From: Thermodesulforhabdus norvegica
Lineage (GTDB): Bacteria > Desulfobacterota > Syntrophobacteria > Syntrophobacterales > Thermodesulforhabdaceae
NCBI RefSeq assembly: GCF_900114975.1
Contig: NZ_FOUU01000001.1
Coordinates: forward strand, 186,001-250,000
Length of the DNA: 64,000 nucleotides
Direction: 5' to 3'
Positions 45,484-54,289 of this stretch are shown piece after piece (the first letter of the stretch is position 1; every line of letters begins with the position of its first letter). A program made the translations under genes and the position numbers. The notes beneath the pieces are model-generated. The model made no database searches, was not told the DNA's origin, and was given only the letters and a program-made list of their open reading frames with translations.

Positions 45484-47165
45484 CTCGGATCTCTTTCACT
45501 CGTGGGAAAGATCTCCCGTCGTTTGTTCTCTATCATTTTTCTTATGGCCAGAAAAAATTCATCACAAAGCGCAGCGGCATCTTCACTCAGAGCTTCTATA
45601 AACTTTTCAACCCTTGCCTGCAAGGACTTCCTGTAGCGGGAACAAAAATAGGCACCCGCCATCAATTCAAAGATTATGAAAACAAGCACGGCTCCCAGGC
45701 CGTCCAGGCTAAACATCTTTGAAAAGAAGTTAACAAGAAGCGTCATGATCCGCCCGGTTATCCCCGTATCCTGAACCGCCCAGATTTCTCCAACAGAAGC
45801 AACGAACAAAAGGAGAAGCCCCAGATAAACGAATCTCTGGTAAAGTCTGAAAAATAAGGAGCCCATCTTTAGAGAATCCGTTCTTATGGAAGATTCCTTC
45901 CAGAAATTCATCGACTGACCGAACATCTCCGCCAGATTTTTCTCGCTCCAGAGGTCTTCCAAAGCGGCCATCACGGAAGGCGGAATACCCCTTGAAACGG
46001 CAAAAGCCATCATACGATTTTCAATTCGCCTGAAGACGGGAGAAAGGGTTGAAATTATTTCCTCATCACAATTTTTCAGATCCCCTGTCTTCCTTTTTCC
46101 TCCCATCAACGAGATCACACCGTGCACCAGCCTTGCCGGACCTATCAGGTTGGGCTGTGCTTCCATTATTTCCCTTACCTGAGGAGCCACACAAAGTGCC
46201 AGCCATTGAAGGATCACTTTTGTGAATTTTTCCCGGCTTTCATCATGGAGTTCTTCAACGAGACCGTTCATCTCGTCAATTACGAGAGCAACACGCTCTA
46301 TCTGCTTTTTCCCGAGCTCAAGTTTCTCAATCAAATACGACATTTCCTGATGAATATTAGCCTTTTTGATCTCCCTGACCTCTTTGAGCTCTCTTTCTCG
46401 AAGCACTTCTCTTCTGAAAAGCTCCCATTGATTCCAGGGACTAAACTCCCTTGATTCAAAAGCTTCAAGAGCGGATACGGCAAAAATGACGGGGCGAGGA
46501 ATCCCTCTTTCTGATAGATACTTTTCGAAGGTCTTTACGGCCGCATCTATTGATCGATAATCTTCGGAAGCAATGAGATCCACCTTATTCAGAATGAAAA
46601 AATAGTTCTCCGGGCTCTTATACCGAACCGCTTCTTTCAGGAAGTCGTAAAAAGCCTGATCGGCGTACTTTTCCGGCGAGGTAATCCATACCAGGATATC
46701 CAGGTTCCTTAAGAAAGAAAGAACACGATCTCGATGCTCTTCTCTTATGCTATCGAAATCCGGCAAGTCGCAGAGAATCAATCTCTCGGCACCCTGCGCT
46801 TCGTGGGAAAACACCACCGACGGGACGTCACCGGGGGGAAACCCCTTCGGGAAAGGCGTATTCAGATGATGGTAGATGATCACACGGTCCGTATAGGGTC
46901 GCCTGTGGCTGACCCTGGAAATTTCTTCGCCTGCCAGAGCATTCATTACCGTGGATTTTCCGACCCCCGTGCCACCCAGTATACCGATAACCAGGCCCTG
47001 TTCTGAAAGTTTCTCAAGGTCTCCTTTGACTCTTTGTAGCCCTCTTTCGAGTTCCGAACGCTCCCTTTCATCAAGTGCCCAGGAAGGAAGCCCCTCCAGC
47101 AATCTTTCGGCTTTCTCTATGTCCTTTTCCAAATCCAGACGAGCTCCCATAATCACATCCCGCAT
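45480..47165 (-). CDS. Dynamin-like GTPase, second of a tandem pair
   Basis: 561 residues. G1 GILGGTGVGKSTVMNAL, a G3-type DLPDFDSI and G4 NKVDL are followed by long helical regions. Two hydrophobic segments near residues 445-465 and 490-515 could insert in the membrane. This layout resembles bacterial dynamin-like proteins. It begins directly after the stop of its paralogue (TAG-ATG) and overlaps the small PLDc_N gene. Pairs of such GTPases in other bacteria act together in membrane shaping, which is the likely role here. Confidence 0.8.
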   Translation of the reverse strand: MRDVIMGARLDLEKDIEKAERLLEGLPSWALDERERSELERGLQRVKGDLEKLSEQGLVIGILGGTGVGKSTVMNALAGEEISRVSHRRPYTDRVIIYHHLNTPFPKGFPPGDVPSVVFSHEAQGAERLILCDLPDFDSIREEHRDRVLSFLRNLDILVWITSPEKYADQAFYDFLKEAVRYKSPENYFFILNKVDLIASEDYRSIDAAVKTFEKYLSERGIPRPVIFAVSALEAFESREFSPWNQWELFRREVLRERELKEVREIKKANIHQEMSYLIEKLELGKKQIERVALVIDEMNGLVEELHDESREKFTKVILQWLALCVAPQVREIMEAQPNLIGPARLVHGVISLMGGKRKTGDLKNCDEEIISTLSPVFRRIENRMMAFAVSRGIPPSVMAALEDLWSEKNLAEMFGQSMNFWKESSIRTDSLKMGSLFFRLYQRFVYLGLLLLFVASVGEIWAVQDTGITGRIMTLLVNFFSKMFSLDGLGAVLVFIIFELMAGAYFCSRYRKSLQARVEKFIEALSEDAAALCDEFFLAIRKMIENKRREIFPTSERDPR

Positions 47166-48875
47166 CTAGGATATTTTCTTCAGGAACCTTTCACAAAGAC
47201 AGACGGCTTCATCAACCCGTTCGTCGGGAACGCGAATGTGCATCAGAGCGGACAGGAACCTTTCTTTCTGCATGTTTATGACCTCCTCCAGAGCCTGCCT
47301 GTATTTTTCTATCAGCTCTTTTCCTATCCTCTGAACATCCTTCCGCGCAAACCACTCTACGGCTCCTTTGCTTATAAAGGGTGCAAGCACGGAATCCAGG
47401 GCTGCTTCAAAGAGGCTTATACCACCTCCCAGAGCCGCTTCAACGGAGAGCATAAAAAGGGCCCAAATGACAACCGTTGAATAAATGCCCCATTCTTTGG
47501 TTTTCGGGATTCCCTTGCTGAGCTCAGCAAACTGTCCTTCCAGCCAGAAAAAGAGCTCTTCAGACCGACGAATTAAAAAATTTTTCACCTCGCCGTCTGA
47601 CAAGATTAACTCAGGGTCTCTTAAAACTCCGGCAACGGGCATGTTTTCGTATCGTGATGATAGCTCGTACCACTTTCTAACATATCCGTCCAGAGCGGCG
47701 AGAACACTTGAGTAATCCAGGTTTTCCCGGAGGGTTGCCACCATTTGCTTTTTATCAGCCCTTTCAGATCCTCCCGGAAACCCCAGAAGTCTTAAAGGTA
47801 CTCCCAAAATCTTTCTAACAATCCTGCGAGGCCCCGCAAGGAAGTCATATCGAGAGTAGAACCGACCAATCTCAGCCTGCAATGCGGCTTTAACGGAATC
47901 TATGACCTCTTGACCGTGGCTGTGAATAAGAGACTCATAGGATTCCCGGGCGTACAATTCGACCTGCTCTATAAGCCCGTCGATTTCCCTGTTTTCCCTC
48001 TTCAAAACCGAGCTTATCTCATCGCAAAGGCTTACGAGGCGTTTGCGGAGAAATTCATCGGATTCTTTCATAATTGACGACTTTCTCTCTCCGAAACACC
48101 TTTCCGTCAGCCATAATCTTAAAGGTTCGCAAACCATATCGGAGCAATTCCCGGAAAGGACCGATGGATCGTATGGCAGGACGAGGATATCGCCGGCTCC
48201 CAGGCTTTTTATCCTGCTACGATCTTTTATCAGTGATGCCACATCTTCTCTGATCGTTTCCGGATAATGCACTTTATTCACCACCAGCCCAAGATCGGCA
48301 CTTTCTGAAAGAAACCTGTCCAAATATTCGACGAGCTGCAAATCGGCGTATTTTTCCTGACTAACGACGAAGATGACCATATCGGCCAGAGCCACCATCC
48401 ATTCGGCAAGTTTCCTATTACGATCTTCAAGGCTATCCAGGTCTGGCGTGTCTACGAATATCCAGCCCGATAAAAAAGGGTTTTCATGTCCTACGATGCT
48501 TATACGATCCGGCGTCCCGGAGGCGGGGAGTTCGTTATCAAAAGTGTTTGAGACGCCCCATTCTTTCAATTTATGGAAAAGAGCATCAAGTCTTTTAGAA
48601 GGAGCGGCCAGAATAACCCCACGGGTTTTGGGTCTCTCCACTCCCGTAATGCTGGCCGGGAAGCCACAGAGGCAGTTAAATATGGTCGATTTCCCGGTAC
48701 CGGTTCCGCCGACGATGACGCACCAGAAAGCCGGCCGACAGTTCTTTTTCACATCCCAGAGAGAAAGCGTATGGACAAATCGTTCAAGATCGGCTTTGAA
48801 TTTTTCCGGTTTAACAGTGAATCCCGGAATTTCAAGATCCTTAAGTTTTTTCAGAGACTCCGTGATCTCCTCCAT
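47166..48875 (-). CDS. Dynamin-like GTPase, first of a tandem pair
   Basis: 569 residues. G1 VGGTGTGKSTIFNCL, G3 DTPDLDSLEDRN and G4-like NKVHYP (Asp replaced by His) are followed by helical stalk-like regions and a hydrophobic pair near residues 470-500. The G4 change may alter guanine specificity. It starts where the DUF4126 gene stops (TGATG) and ends where its paralogue starts, so four consecutive genes are coupled. Confidence 0.8.
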   Translation of the reverse strand: MEEITESLKKLKDLEIPGFTVKPEKFKADLERFVHTLSLWDVKKNCRPAFWCVIVGGTGTGKSTIFNCLCGFPASITGVERPKTRGVILAAPSKRLDALFHKLKEWGVSNTFDNELPASGTPDRISIVGHENPFLSGWIFVDTPDLDSLEDRNRKLAEWMVALADMVIFVVSQEKYADLQLVEYLDRFLSESADLGLVVNKVHYPETIREDVASLIKDRSRIKSLGAGDILVLPYDPSVLSGNCSDMVCEPLRLWLTERCFGERKSSIMKESDEFLRKRLVSLCDEISSVLKRENREIDGLIEQVELYARESYESLIHSHGQEVIDSVKAALQAEIGRFYSRYDFLAGPRRIVRKILGVPLRLLGFPGGSERADKKQMVATLRENLDYSSVLAALDGYVRKWYELSSRYENMPVAGVLRDPELILSDGEVKNFLIRRSEELFFWLEGQFAELSKGIPKTKEWGIYSTVVIWALFMLSVEAALGGGISLFEAALDSVLAPFISKGAVEWFARKDVQRIGKELIEKYRQALEEVINMQKERFLSALMHIRVPDERVDEAVCLCERFLKKIS

Positions 48876-49843
48876 CAGGCTTTCTTCTCCAGCTCAAATA
48901 GTTTGGCTCTGAAAAATTTTTCGGAAGCCGCGTTAATGAAAAATTCCCATTCTTCGCCGGTATCAAAGTAAATGCGGCACAGATAGAATAGTCGTCCGGG
49001 CCTACAGATCCAGACGAATCCGGTACCTCGACGAAATATAACCCTTTTTCGTCCCATGCGCCGTAAACAGAAATACACCCCTGCTTCCGTTATAACCAGC
49101 CAGCCAGAGCTAAAGCGTCTCGTCGAAGGTACGGACCTGACGAAGGCCGGGCCGCACCACTTAACCCTTTCTTCCGATTCTCGAACTTTGGACCAGACCG
49201 TTTTCCACTTTTCCGGAAGGTCAGAAAAGTCTTCAAGAGAGGAATAGCGTCCGGAAATACGCCACCATAAGCCTCTCAACATCATAGAAACTGCGTTGAA
49301 AAGGACAGGTAAAACAAACCAGAGAACGACACCGATGGCAAGCACTATAAAAAAGCTTAAGAAGGGATGCTTCATGGCAATGTAGGCCATGGACACCGCT
49401 ATTACATCCTCGCCCACGCTGGCCACCACGTTCGATACGGGTTCCGGACTTATCTGCAAAACCATCCTCGTCCCCGCTTTGGTCGCATGAGCAAGACCAG
49501 CGATGAACATTCCGAGCATGAAGGCAACAACTTCAGCAACGGGGGAACCATTTGCGACGGAAAGAAAGGCCAGCAATGCTCCACCGAAAGGCCGTATGAA
49601 GGTGTGCAGGAGATCCCACATGGTATCCAGTCCGGGAATTTTGTCCGCGACAAATTCGAGAAAATAAAGCACCAGAGCAAGTCCTATAACACCATCGTTG
49701 GCCAGCACATACAGTTCAGGGGGTACATTGGACACCGCCTTGAACTTCACCGCGAGGCCCACAACGGCTATGGTTGCATATAGATTAATTCCCGATACAA
49801 AGGAGAGTCCGAGCAATCTCCCCAGAAGAGCAATAGCCTCCAT
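48875..49843 (-). CDS. DUF4126 family membrane protein with a C-terminal soluble domain
   Basis: 322 residues. The first 190 form several hydrophobic helices with the DUF4126 signature (LLGLSFVSGINLYATIAVVGL, DGVIGLALVLYFLEFVADKIPG). The last 130 form a soluble extension (WCGPAFVRSVPSTRRFSSGW, FRRGTGFVWICR) that looks like a PH-like or YqaA-type domain, not firmly named. It heads the operon of two dynamin-like GTPases; the stop overlaps the first GTPase start. It could be a membrane receptor for the GTPases (inference). Confidence 0.78.
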   Translation of the reverse strand: MEAIALLGRLLGLSFVSGINLYATIAVVGLAVKFKAVSNVPPELYVLANDGVIGLALVLYFLEFVADKIPGLDTMWDLLHTFIRPFGGALLAFLSVANGSPVAEVVAFMLGMFIAGLAHATKAGTRMVLQISPEPVSNVVASVGEDVIAVSMAYIAMKHPFLSFFIVLAIGVVLWFVLPVLFNAVSMMLRGLWWRISGRYSSLEDFSDLPEKWKTVWSKVRESEERVKWCGPAFVRSVPSTRRFSSGWLVITEAGVYFCLRRMGRKRVIFRRGTGFVWICRPGRLFYLCRIYFDTGEEWEFFINAASEKFFRAKLFELEKKA

Positions 49844-49943
49844 GGCCCTTCATCCCCTGCTTTAATTACCTCCTATCGGCGAATTCAATAAGGCCCAAAC
49901 ATCTCTTCTCCTCGGAAAAACACAACATCAGAGAAGGGCTCCA

Positions 49944-50561
49944 TTACCCGCTTCCCAGGCTTATAAAAAAGGGAACCAGAAGGGGAACCAATGAGGAAAG
50001 TATAACCCCGTTTACGAAGGCCACTATTACCACATCCTGTTTTCCGGTATACTTCGCGATTACCGGCAAAGTAGTGTCCATGGTCGTTGCTCCTCCAGGC
50101 GCAACCACCGTCATGGTTCCACAGTACCGGGCAACAAAGGGTATTGTAATGATGGAGAAAACTTCTCTGAGCACGTTACTCAGGAATGCCACAGCACCCA
50201 GCTCCGGTCCGTGAAGTTTTGTCAGCAAAATACCCGAAAGGGAATACCAGCCGAATCCGGATGCAACTGCCAGGGCTTCGTTCCACTTCAAGGGAAACAC
50301 AAAAGGGACGATCAAAGATCCCAAAAAGGTACCGATTATAACCCCGAAAGGAACGTATAAAATCGACCACCTGGAATGCCACAGGTCTTTCAGGGTTTCT
50401 CGATTCCTTCCTATGTCTATACCTATGCCCACGAGAAGTATGTACAGTCCGTATTCGATCAGGCGCTCTGAATTACTAACCCACAATTCCGGTAACAACC
50501 CCTGCCATGCGAGAAAGAATCCCACTGCTACCGTTCCCAGCATCAACACAACCGCGTTCAT
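49944..50561 (-). CDS. lysO: LysO-type exporter, C-terminal portion encoded as its own protein
   Basis: 205 residues with about five or six helices. It has the LysO/DUF340 core motifs (LVGIGIDIGRN, GFGWYSLSGILL, APGGATTMDTTLPVI). LysO of E. coli (about 299 residues) exports lysine and thialysine as one chain. Here the core is separate from the first helices, which are encoded by the upstream gene; the two overlap by 4 bases (ATGA), pointing to a true two-subunit arrangement. Confidence 0.82.
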   Translation of the reverse strand: MNAVVLMLGTVAVGFFLAWQGLLPELWVSNSERLIEYGLYILLVGIGIDIGRNRETLKDLWHSRWSILYVPFGVIIGTFLGSLIVPFVFPLKWNEALAVASGFGWYSLSGILLTKLHGPELGAVAFLSNVLREVFSIITIPFVARYCGTMTVVAPGGATTMDTTLPVIAKYTGKQDVVIVAFVNGVILSSLVPLLVPFFISLGSG

Positions 50562-50842
50562 TTATCCGGTTCTCTCCTTTTCAAAATGAATCTTTCAATC
50601 ATCCACACGACGAGCACACTGCCGACAAGAGTTACCAGAGCAAACAGGGCTGCTCTAATCCCTATAAGGCCCAACTGGCCAACTACATCGGGATATGATC
50701 CCAAGCGAACTCCCATAAAAAAAAGAAGAATAAAAAGCCCGAAGTTAAGTATCTTTTGCCCTGCCCTGTAAAATCCTTCCGGCATGGATGGAAGCAAACC
50801 CAGAAAAATACCCACGAGCACTGCTATAAAAAGATAGAGCAT
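50558..50842 (-). CDS. LysO-type exporter, N-terminal portion
   Basis: 94 residues with three hydrophobic helices (LYLFIAVLVGIFLGLLP, FGLFILLFFMGVRLG, ALFALVTLVGSVLVVWM). It corresponds to the first part of one-chain LysO (DUF340 family). It is coupled to the C-terminal portion gene by an ATGA overlap. Split LysO proteins are known elsewhere, so this need not be a disrupted gene. Confidence 0.78.
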   Translation of the reverse strand: MLYLFIAVLVGIFLGLLPSMPEGFYRAGQKILNFGLFILLFFMGVRLGSYPDVVGQLGLIGIRAALFALVTLVGSVLVVWMIERFILKRREPDK

Positions 50843-51088
50843 GAATTTCCGACCTCACACGCTTTCAACTTTAACCATAACGTAAAGTGGAAAATTACCA
50901 CGATTTACCCCTTTTACGCCAGCCGATATTGATGCATTAGAAAGCCGATAAGCTCGAAATGATTCTTTATACCGGACGGTGCGAATAAACCCATGGAGCC
51001 TTATGGCAAGTCCGATCAGGAACGTGATATAAATTGACTTACAAACAACAGACCGGAAGGGCCAAGGTTTTTGCCAGGGAGTTAGAAC

Positions 51089-51937
51089 ATGCCGGAAAGG
51101 AAATCGGCTAACATCCTCGTCGGTCCGGCGGGATGGTCTTATCCCGACTGGAAAGGAATTGTTTATCCCGCCCGCACTTCCCGAAACTTCGACCCTCTTG
51201 TTTTTATCAGCCAATACTTCAACACCATAGAAATTAATGTCACATTCTACCGGATTCCCCCGACAGGGACGGTCCTCCAATGGTGCGACAAGGTTCGGGA
51301 CAGGAGCGGATTTATGTTTACGGTTAAAGCCTACAGGGGGTTCTCTCACGAGCCGGAAATTCTATCACGAGATGATATAAAAGCCTTTAACGCACTTCTT
51401 GACCATCTCAACAGAGAAGAAGTACTCGGTGCCGTACTGGTTCAGTTCCCTTACCGCTTCCATCAGAATTTTGAAAACAGGAAACACCTCATAAAGATTA
51501 AGGACCATCTTTCTTCATGGCCCTTGGTTGCGGAGTTTCGCCACAGGTCATGGCTGAACCCTGCAGTTCTTAATTTCCTTTCAGAACTCAACATGGGATT
51601 CTGTGCGGTGGACCAGCCCGAGGTTTCTGCTTCACTTCCACTGATGCCGGTTACAACGTCGTCGATAGGTTACTTGAGATGTCACGGGAGGAACCGGGAA
51701 AACTGGTTTGGGCCTGACAGCGATAGAGACAGGCGATACAACTATCGCTACAGTAAAAAAGAGCTTCTTCAAATTGCCGAAGTTGCCAGGCAGATGTCAA
51801 TTAGGACAGAACGCCTTTTTGTCATATTCAACAACCACTTTCAGGGAAACGAGATATTCGATGCTGCTTACCTATCAGAGCTGATGGGAATTAGCCGACC
51901 CTGGCCCTCATGGTGGTGCGTAAACCGAGATGAATGA
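51089..51937 (+). CDS. DUF72 family protein
   Basis: 282 residues with the TIM-barrel DUF72 motifs: ILVGPAGWSYPDWKGIVYP, FNTIEINVTFYRIP, FTVKAYRGFSHE, LVAEFRHRSW and a C-terminal VIFNNHFQGNEIFDA. Function is not established. It ends 5 bases before the convergent small DUF3303-like gene. No clear promoter was seen in the 246 bases upstream, shared with the divergent LysO genes. Confidence 0.9.
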   Translation: MPERKSANILVGPAGWSYPDWKGIVYPARTSRNFDPLVFISQYFNTIEINVTFYRIPPTGTVLQWCDKVRDRSGFMFTVKAYRGFSHEPEILSRDDIKAFNALLDHLNREEVLGAVLVQFPYRFHQNFENRKHLIKIKDHLSSWPLVAEFRHRSWLNPAVLNFLSELNMGFCAVDQPEVSASLPLMPVTTSSIGYLRCHGRNRENWFGPDSDRDRRYNYRYSKKELLQIAEVARQMSIRTERLFVIFNNHFQGNEIFDAAYLSELMGISRPWPSWWCVNRDE

Positions 51938-51942
51938 GAACC

Positions 51943-52215
51943 CTACTTTGAAAGTTTTTTGTACAGTTTGATTGCTTTATCCATTTCCATGACGGGTACA
52001 ATTTCAACATAGCCGATTCCGGACCAGGGGAAAACGGCGCTTGCCAGATGAACTTCATCCTCTGCCTCGATCAAGCAGAAAACCCTGTGCCCTGAAAGGT
52101 CGAACCATTCTCCGATCACATTTACGCCAGCCTTTTCCTTATCAAAAGCAAGGCGGCGATCGATCACCTCTTCGCGGTCGGAAGGATCGTATTGAAATAC
52201 GGCCATAAAAAGCAT
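51943..52215 (-). CDS. Small DUF3303-like protein
   Basis: 90 residues: LFMAVFQYDPSDREEVIDRR at the N-terminus, GEWFDLSGHRVFCLIEAED in the middle and EIVPVMEMDKAIKLYKKL at the end. This is the ferredoxin-like fold layout of DUF3303 proteins. Function is unknown. ATG 52215 has GGAGGAAGA upstream; the frame runs further left of it across the tRNA-Sec, which cannot be coding. Confidence 0.72.
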   Translation of the reverse strand: MLFMAVFQYDPSDREEVIDRRLAFDKEKAGVNVIGEWFDLSGHRVFCLIEAEDEVHLASAVFPWSGIGYVEIVPVMEMDKAIKLYKKLSK

Positions 52216-52243
52216 CCTTCTTCCTCCTTTTTTCCTATGCAAC

Positions 52244-52272
52244 TTGTCAAAAGCCCGTCTCTTCGCTATAAA
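52244..52272 (+). promoter_or_regulatory. Sigma-70 promoter of the tRNA-Sec gene
   Basis: TTGTCA and TATAAA stand 17 bases apart, with the -10 element ending 9 bases before the first base of the tRNA. This is the expected place for a transcript that begins almost at the mature 5' end. Confidence 0.8.
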
Positions 52273-52281
52273 AATCTTTGC

Positions 52282-52380
52282 GGAAGTGCCCAGCCCGCTG
52301 GTGGGGCTCCCGGACTTCAAATCCGGTGGGGGGCAGTGAAGGCTGTCCCCGGTGGGTTCGATTCCCATGCACTTCCGCCA
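52282..52380 (+). tRNA. selC: tRNA-Sec (anticodon TCA)
   Basis: 99 bases including an encoded CCA. The acceptor stem has 8 pairs (GGAAGTGC with GCACTTCC), the anticodon stem-loop reads CCGGA-CTTCAAA-TCCGG with anticodon TCA, and the extra arm is a long stem (GGGGGCAG with CTGTCCCC). The D arm has a long stem (AGCCC with GGGCT). The T loop is GTTCGATTC. These are all hallmarks of bacterial selenocysteine tRNA. It ends 2 bases before the convergent yjbQ gene. Together with SelB it shows that UGA is read as Sec in this genome. Confidence 0.98.
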
Positions 52381-52382
52381 TT

Positions 52383-52778
52383 TTATTTCTCTCCAAGGAC
52401 CTTTACCAGAACCCTCCGTGTTCTGGGTCCGTCAAATTCACACAGAAATATTCGTTGCCACGTGCCCAGTACCAGTTCACCTCTTTCAACAACAACCTGC
52501 ACACTGCTACCGATGATACTCGTTTTTACGTGGGCCGCCGCATTCCCTTCCATGTGCCTATAGCCCCCCTGCCAGGGAACCAATCTTTCCAGAGTATCCA
52601 GGATATCTTTCATTACATTCGGGTCTGCACCTTCGTTGATTGTAATACCTGCCGTAGTATGGGGAACGTAAACTACGCATATACCACTCTGCACGCCCGA
52701 AGCCCTTACGGCATCCCTCACACTGCCGGTAACGTCCACGGCATCACTTCGGGCCCTGGTCTTAACCTGGAAAGTCAT
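52383..52778 (-). CDS. yjbQ: YjbQ/UPF0047 family protein
   Basis: 131 residues, the usual length of UPF0047. Conserved HTTAGITINEGADP with histidine ligands, NAAAHVKTSIIGSS and the C-terminal GTWQRIFLCEFDGPRTRRV. Some members have weak thiamine-phosphate synthase activity; the physiological role is unsettled. It follows a 469-residue unknown gene by 12 bases. Confidence 0.93.
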   Translation of the reverse strand: MTFQVKTRARSDAVDVTGSVRDAVRASGVQSGICVVYVPHTTAGITINEGADPNVMKDILDTLERLVPWQGGYRHMEGNAAAHVKTSIIGSSVQVVVERGELVLGTWQRIFLCEFDGPRTRRVLVKVLGEK

Positions 52779-52790
52779 TGCAAAACCTCC

Positions 52791-54200
52791 CTAACCAAGA
52801 ACAATTAACCCGGAATCAAGACTACGATATCTCCCTTCCGACGCCTCTCTTTCGGCTCCTTCCCCGGCCTCGACTACAGTCAAAGCAGCCCAGCCAGTCC
52901 CCGGAAAGTTTGAGAGTTTGGAAACCTCTCTCAGGACATCATCGAACAAGACCTTACCTTTTTCCACAATACTCCTGAAAGTTTTTACCGTTTCAACAGC
53001 ACTCTCAGATAAACCCAGAACATCCGGCACATTTTTTACATCCACTGCCATTGCCATCTCATACCAGGTCGTCCAGTAATAAAGAGAAGAAAGCAGGTGT
53101 TTCAGAAGAAACGCAACAACACGAGAAAGACCCTCGTAATTGATGTGCTCCGCAATTTGATAAAGACAGGACGCCGTAACCTCGTCTCCTCTGTGGATCC
53201 ACTCCAGCACCCCATCTTCAAGAAACATACGGTAGCGGCCCAGAACCCATCGATCCAGAGTGCTCAAGTATTCAGCTATTCGTTCTTCAAGTACCTCCGT
53301 CATAACTCTTTTGGGATAGTCAAGGCGCGATAAAATAACATCTTTAAATATATCGACACACCGATTACAGTCCATGCCCAGAAAATCATAAGGCCCTGCA
53401 GCGGCACAAATCCTGGCCACATTGCGCAGAGCTTCACCGATATCGGTTTCTGGTAAGGTGCGACTCAGGAATTCGCTTACCTTAGGCACAGTAAACCCGG
53501 CAATAAACTTCCTGGCATTCGCCAGATCCATTTTAAATTGAGAAGTAGCCCTATCCTTATAAACCTCCACGTATTCATTAAAAAGAGATACCGCACACTC
53601 AACGGATACAGGAACCCGAAATCTCGATCGCCTGTTTAAAATATCTCTTGTCTCCCTAACCAACCTTCTCGAACCGGCCATGTAGCCCACAACGAGTTTG
53701 CTCAAATCCCTGTCTTCCTCACAAATAATAAAAACCCTTTCTTCTTTTCCTCTCGGCGGGAACTCTATTTCCAGAGAACGATAGCTAAAAACCTTTTCTC
53801 TCCAGATATAAGCCTCAGGGCTTTCGGAAACATCCGAAGCTCCATGACCAACCCTCACCACCCTTTCTTCCTGCTCTTCGTCCAGGCTGATACCTTTCTG
53901 TTCAAGCCTGTACCGTGCCCTGCGAACGATTTTCCTAGCCCCGGAATTTTCCAGATTGCCGTATAATTTCTTAAAAACTGCCAATCCTGCAGAAGACGGG
54001 CTTTTGCTAATCCTGTCGAGCAGTAAGGCGAGAAGCATTTCACGATTCTGAAAGCGATCTCTTAAAGTGGAGATAAAGGTTTCGAAGGTTTCGCCTTCGG
54101 GGTTTTGAACTTCAAGCCGCTCAATTATTGCATCAAGCTCCCTTTCTTCCTCCTGACGCAACCTTATATCCTTTTTTTTCTCCTTTTTCTGCCTTTTCAT
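52791..54200 (-). CDS. Uncharacterised 469-residue protein
   Basis: It starts with a lysine-rich, coiled-coil-like segment (about 1-40, MKRQKKEKKKDIRLRQ). The remainder is mostly helical, with no membrane segment or signal peptide. I do not recognise its family. Two histidine/cysteine-containing stretches (FLGMDCNRCVDIFKDV near 280) are not a clear metal site. It could be a cytoplasmic scaffold or regulator. It lies between the Sec-protein terminator and yjbQ, with which it may be co-transcribed. Confidence 0.65.
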   Translation of the reverse strand: MKRQKKEKKKDIRLRQEEERELDAIIERLEVQNPEGETFETFISTLRDRFQNREMLLALLLDRISKSPSSAGLAVFKKLYGNLENSGARKIVRRARYRLEQKGISLDEEQEERVVRVGHGASDVSESPEAYIWREKVFSYRSLEIEFPPRGKEERVFIICEEDRDLSKLVVGYMAGSRRLVRETRDILNRRSRFRVPVSVECAVSLFNEYVEVYKDRATSQFKMDLANARKFIAGFTVPKVSEFLSRTLPETDIGEALRNVARICAAAGPYDFLGMDCNRCVDIFKDVILSRLDYPKRVMTEVLEERIAEYLSTLDRWVLGRYRMFLEDGVLEWIHRGDEVTASCLYQIAEHINYEGLSRVVAFLLKHLLSSLYYWTTWYEMAMAVDVKNVPDVLGLSESAVETVKTFRSIVEKGKVLFDDVLREVSKLSNFPGTGWAALTVVEAGEGAEREASEGRYRSLDSGLIVLG

Positions 54201-54223
54201 CCCCGATCATTGCCTCCTTACGC

Positions 54224-54258
54224 AAAAATCCCCCTGTGGAAAACCTTCCACAGAGGGA
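54224..54258 (-). terminator. Rho-independent terminator after the Sec-protein gene
   Basis: On the minus strand CTGTGGAA and TTCCACAG form an 8-bp stem, extended by a GGG/CCC block past a one-base bulge, with a 4-base loop, followed by ATTTTTG. It lies 31 bases after the stop codon of the HdrC-HdrB gene. Confidence 0.82.
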
Positions 54259-54289
54259 CTGTAACACAGACCTATCTGATCTGCCAGTT

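Noticed and set aside
49944-50842. LysO as one gene broken by a frameshift
   Set aside because: The two parts overlap by ATGA, each has a plausible start, and split forms are known. An error cannot be fully excluded but is not needed.
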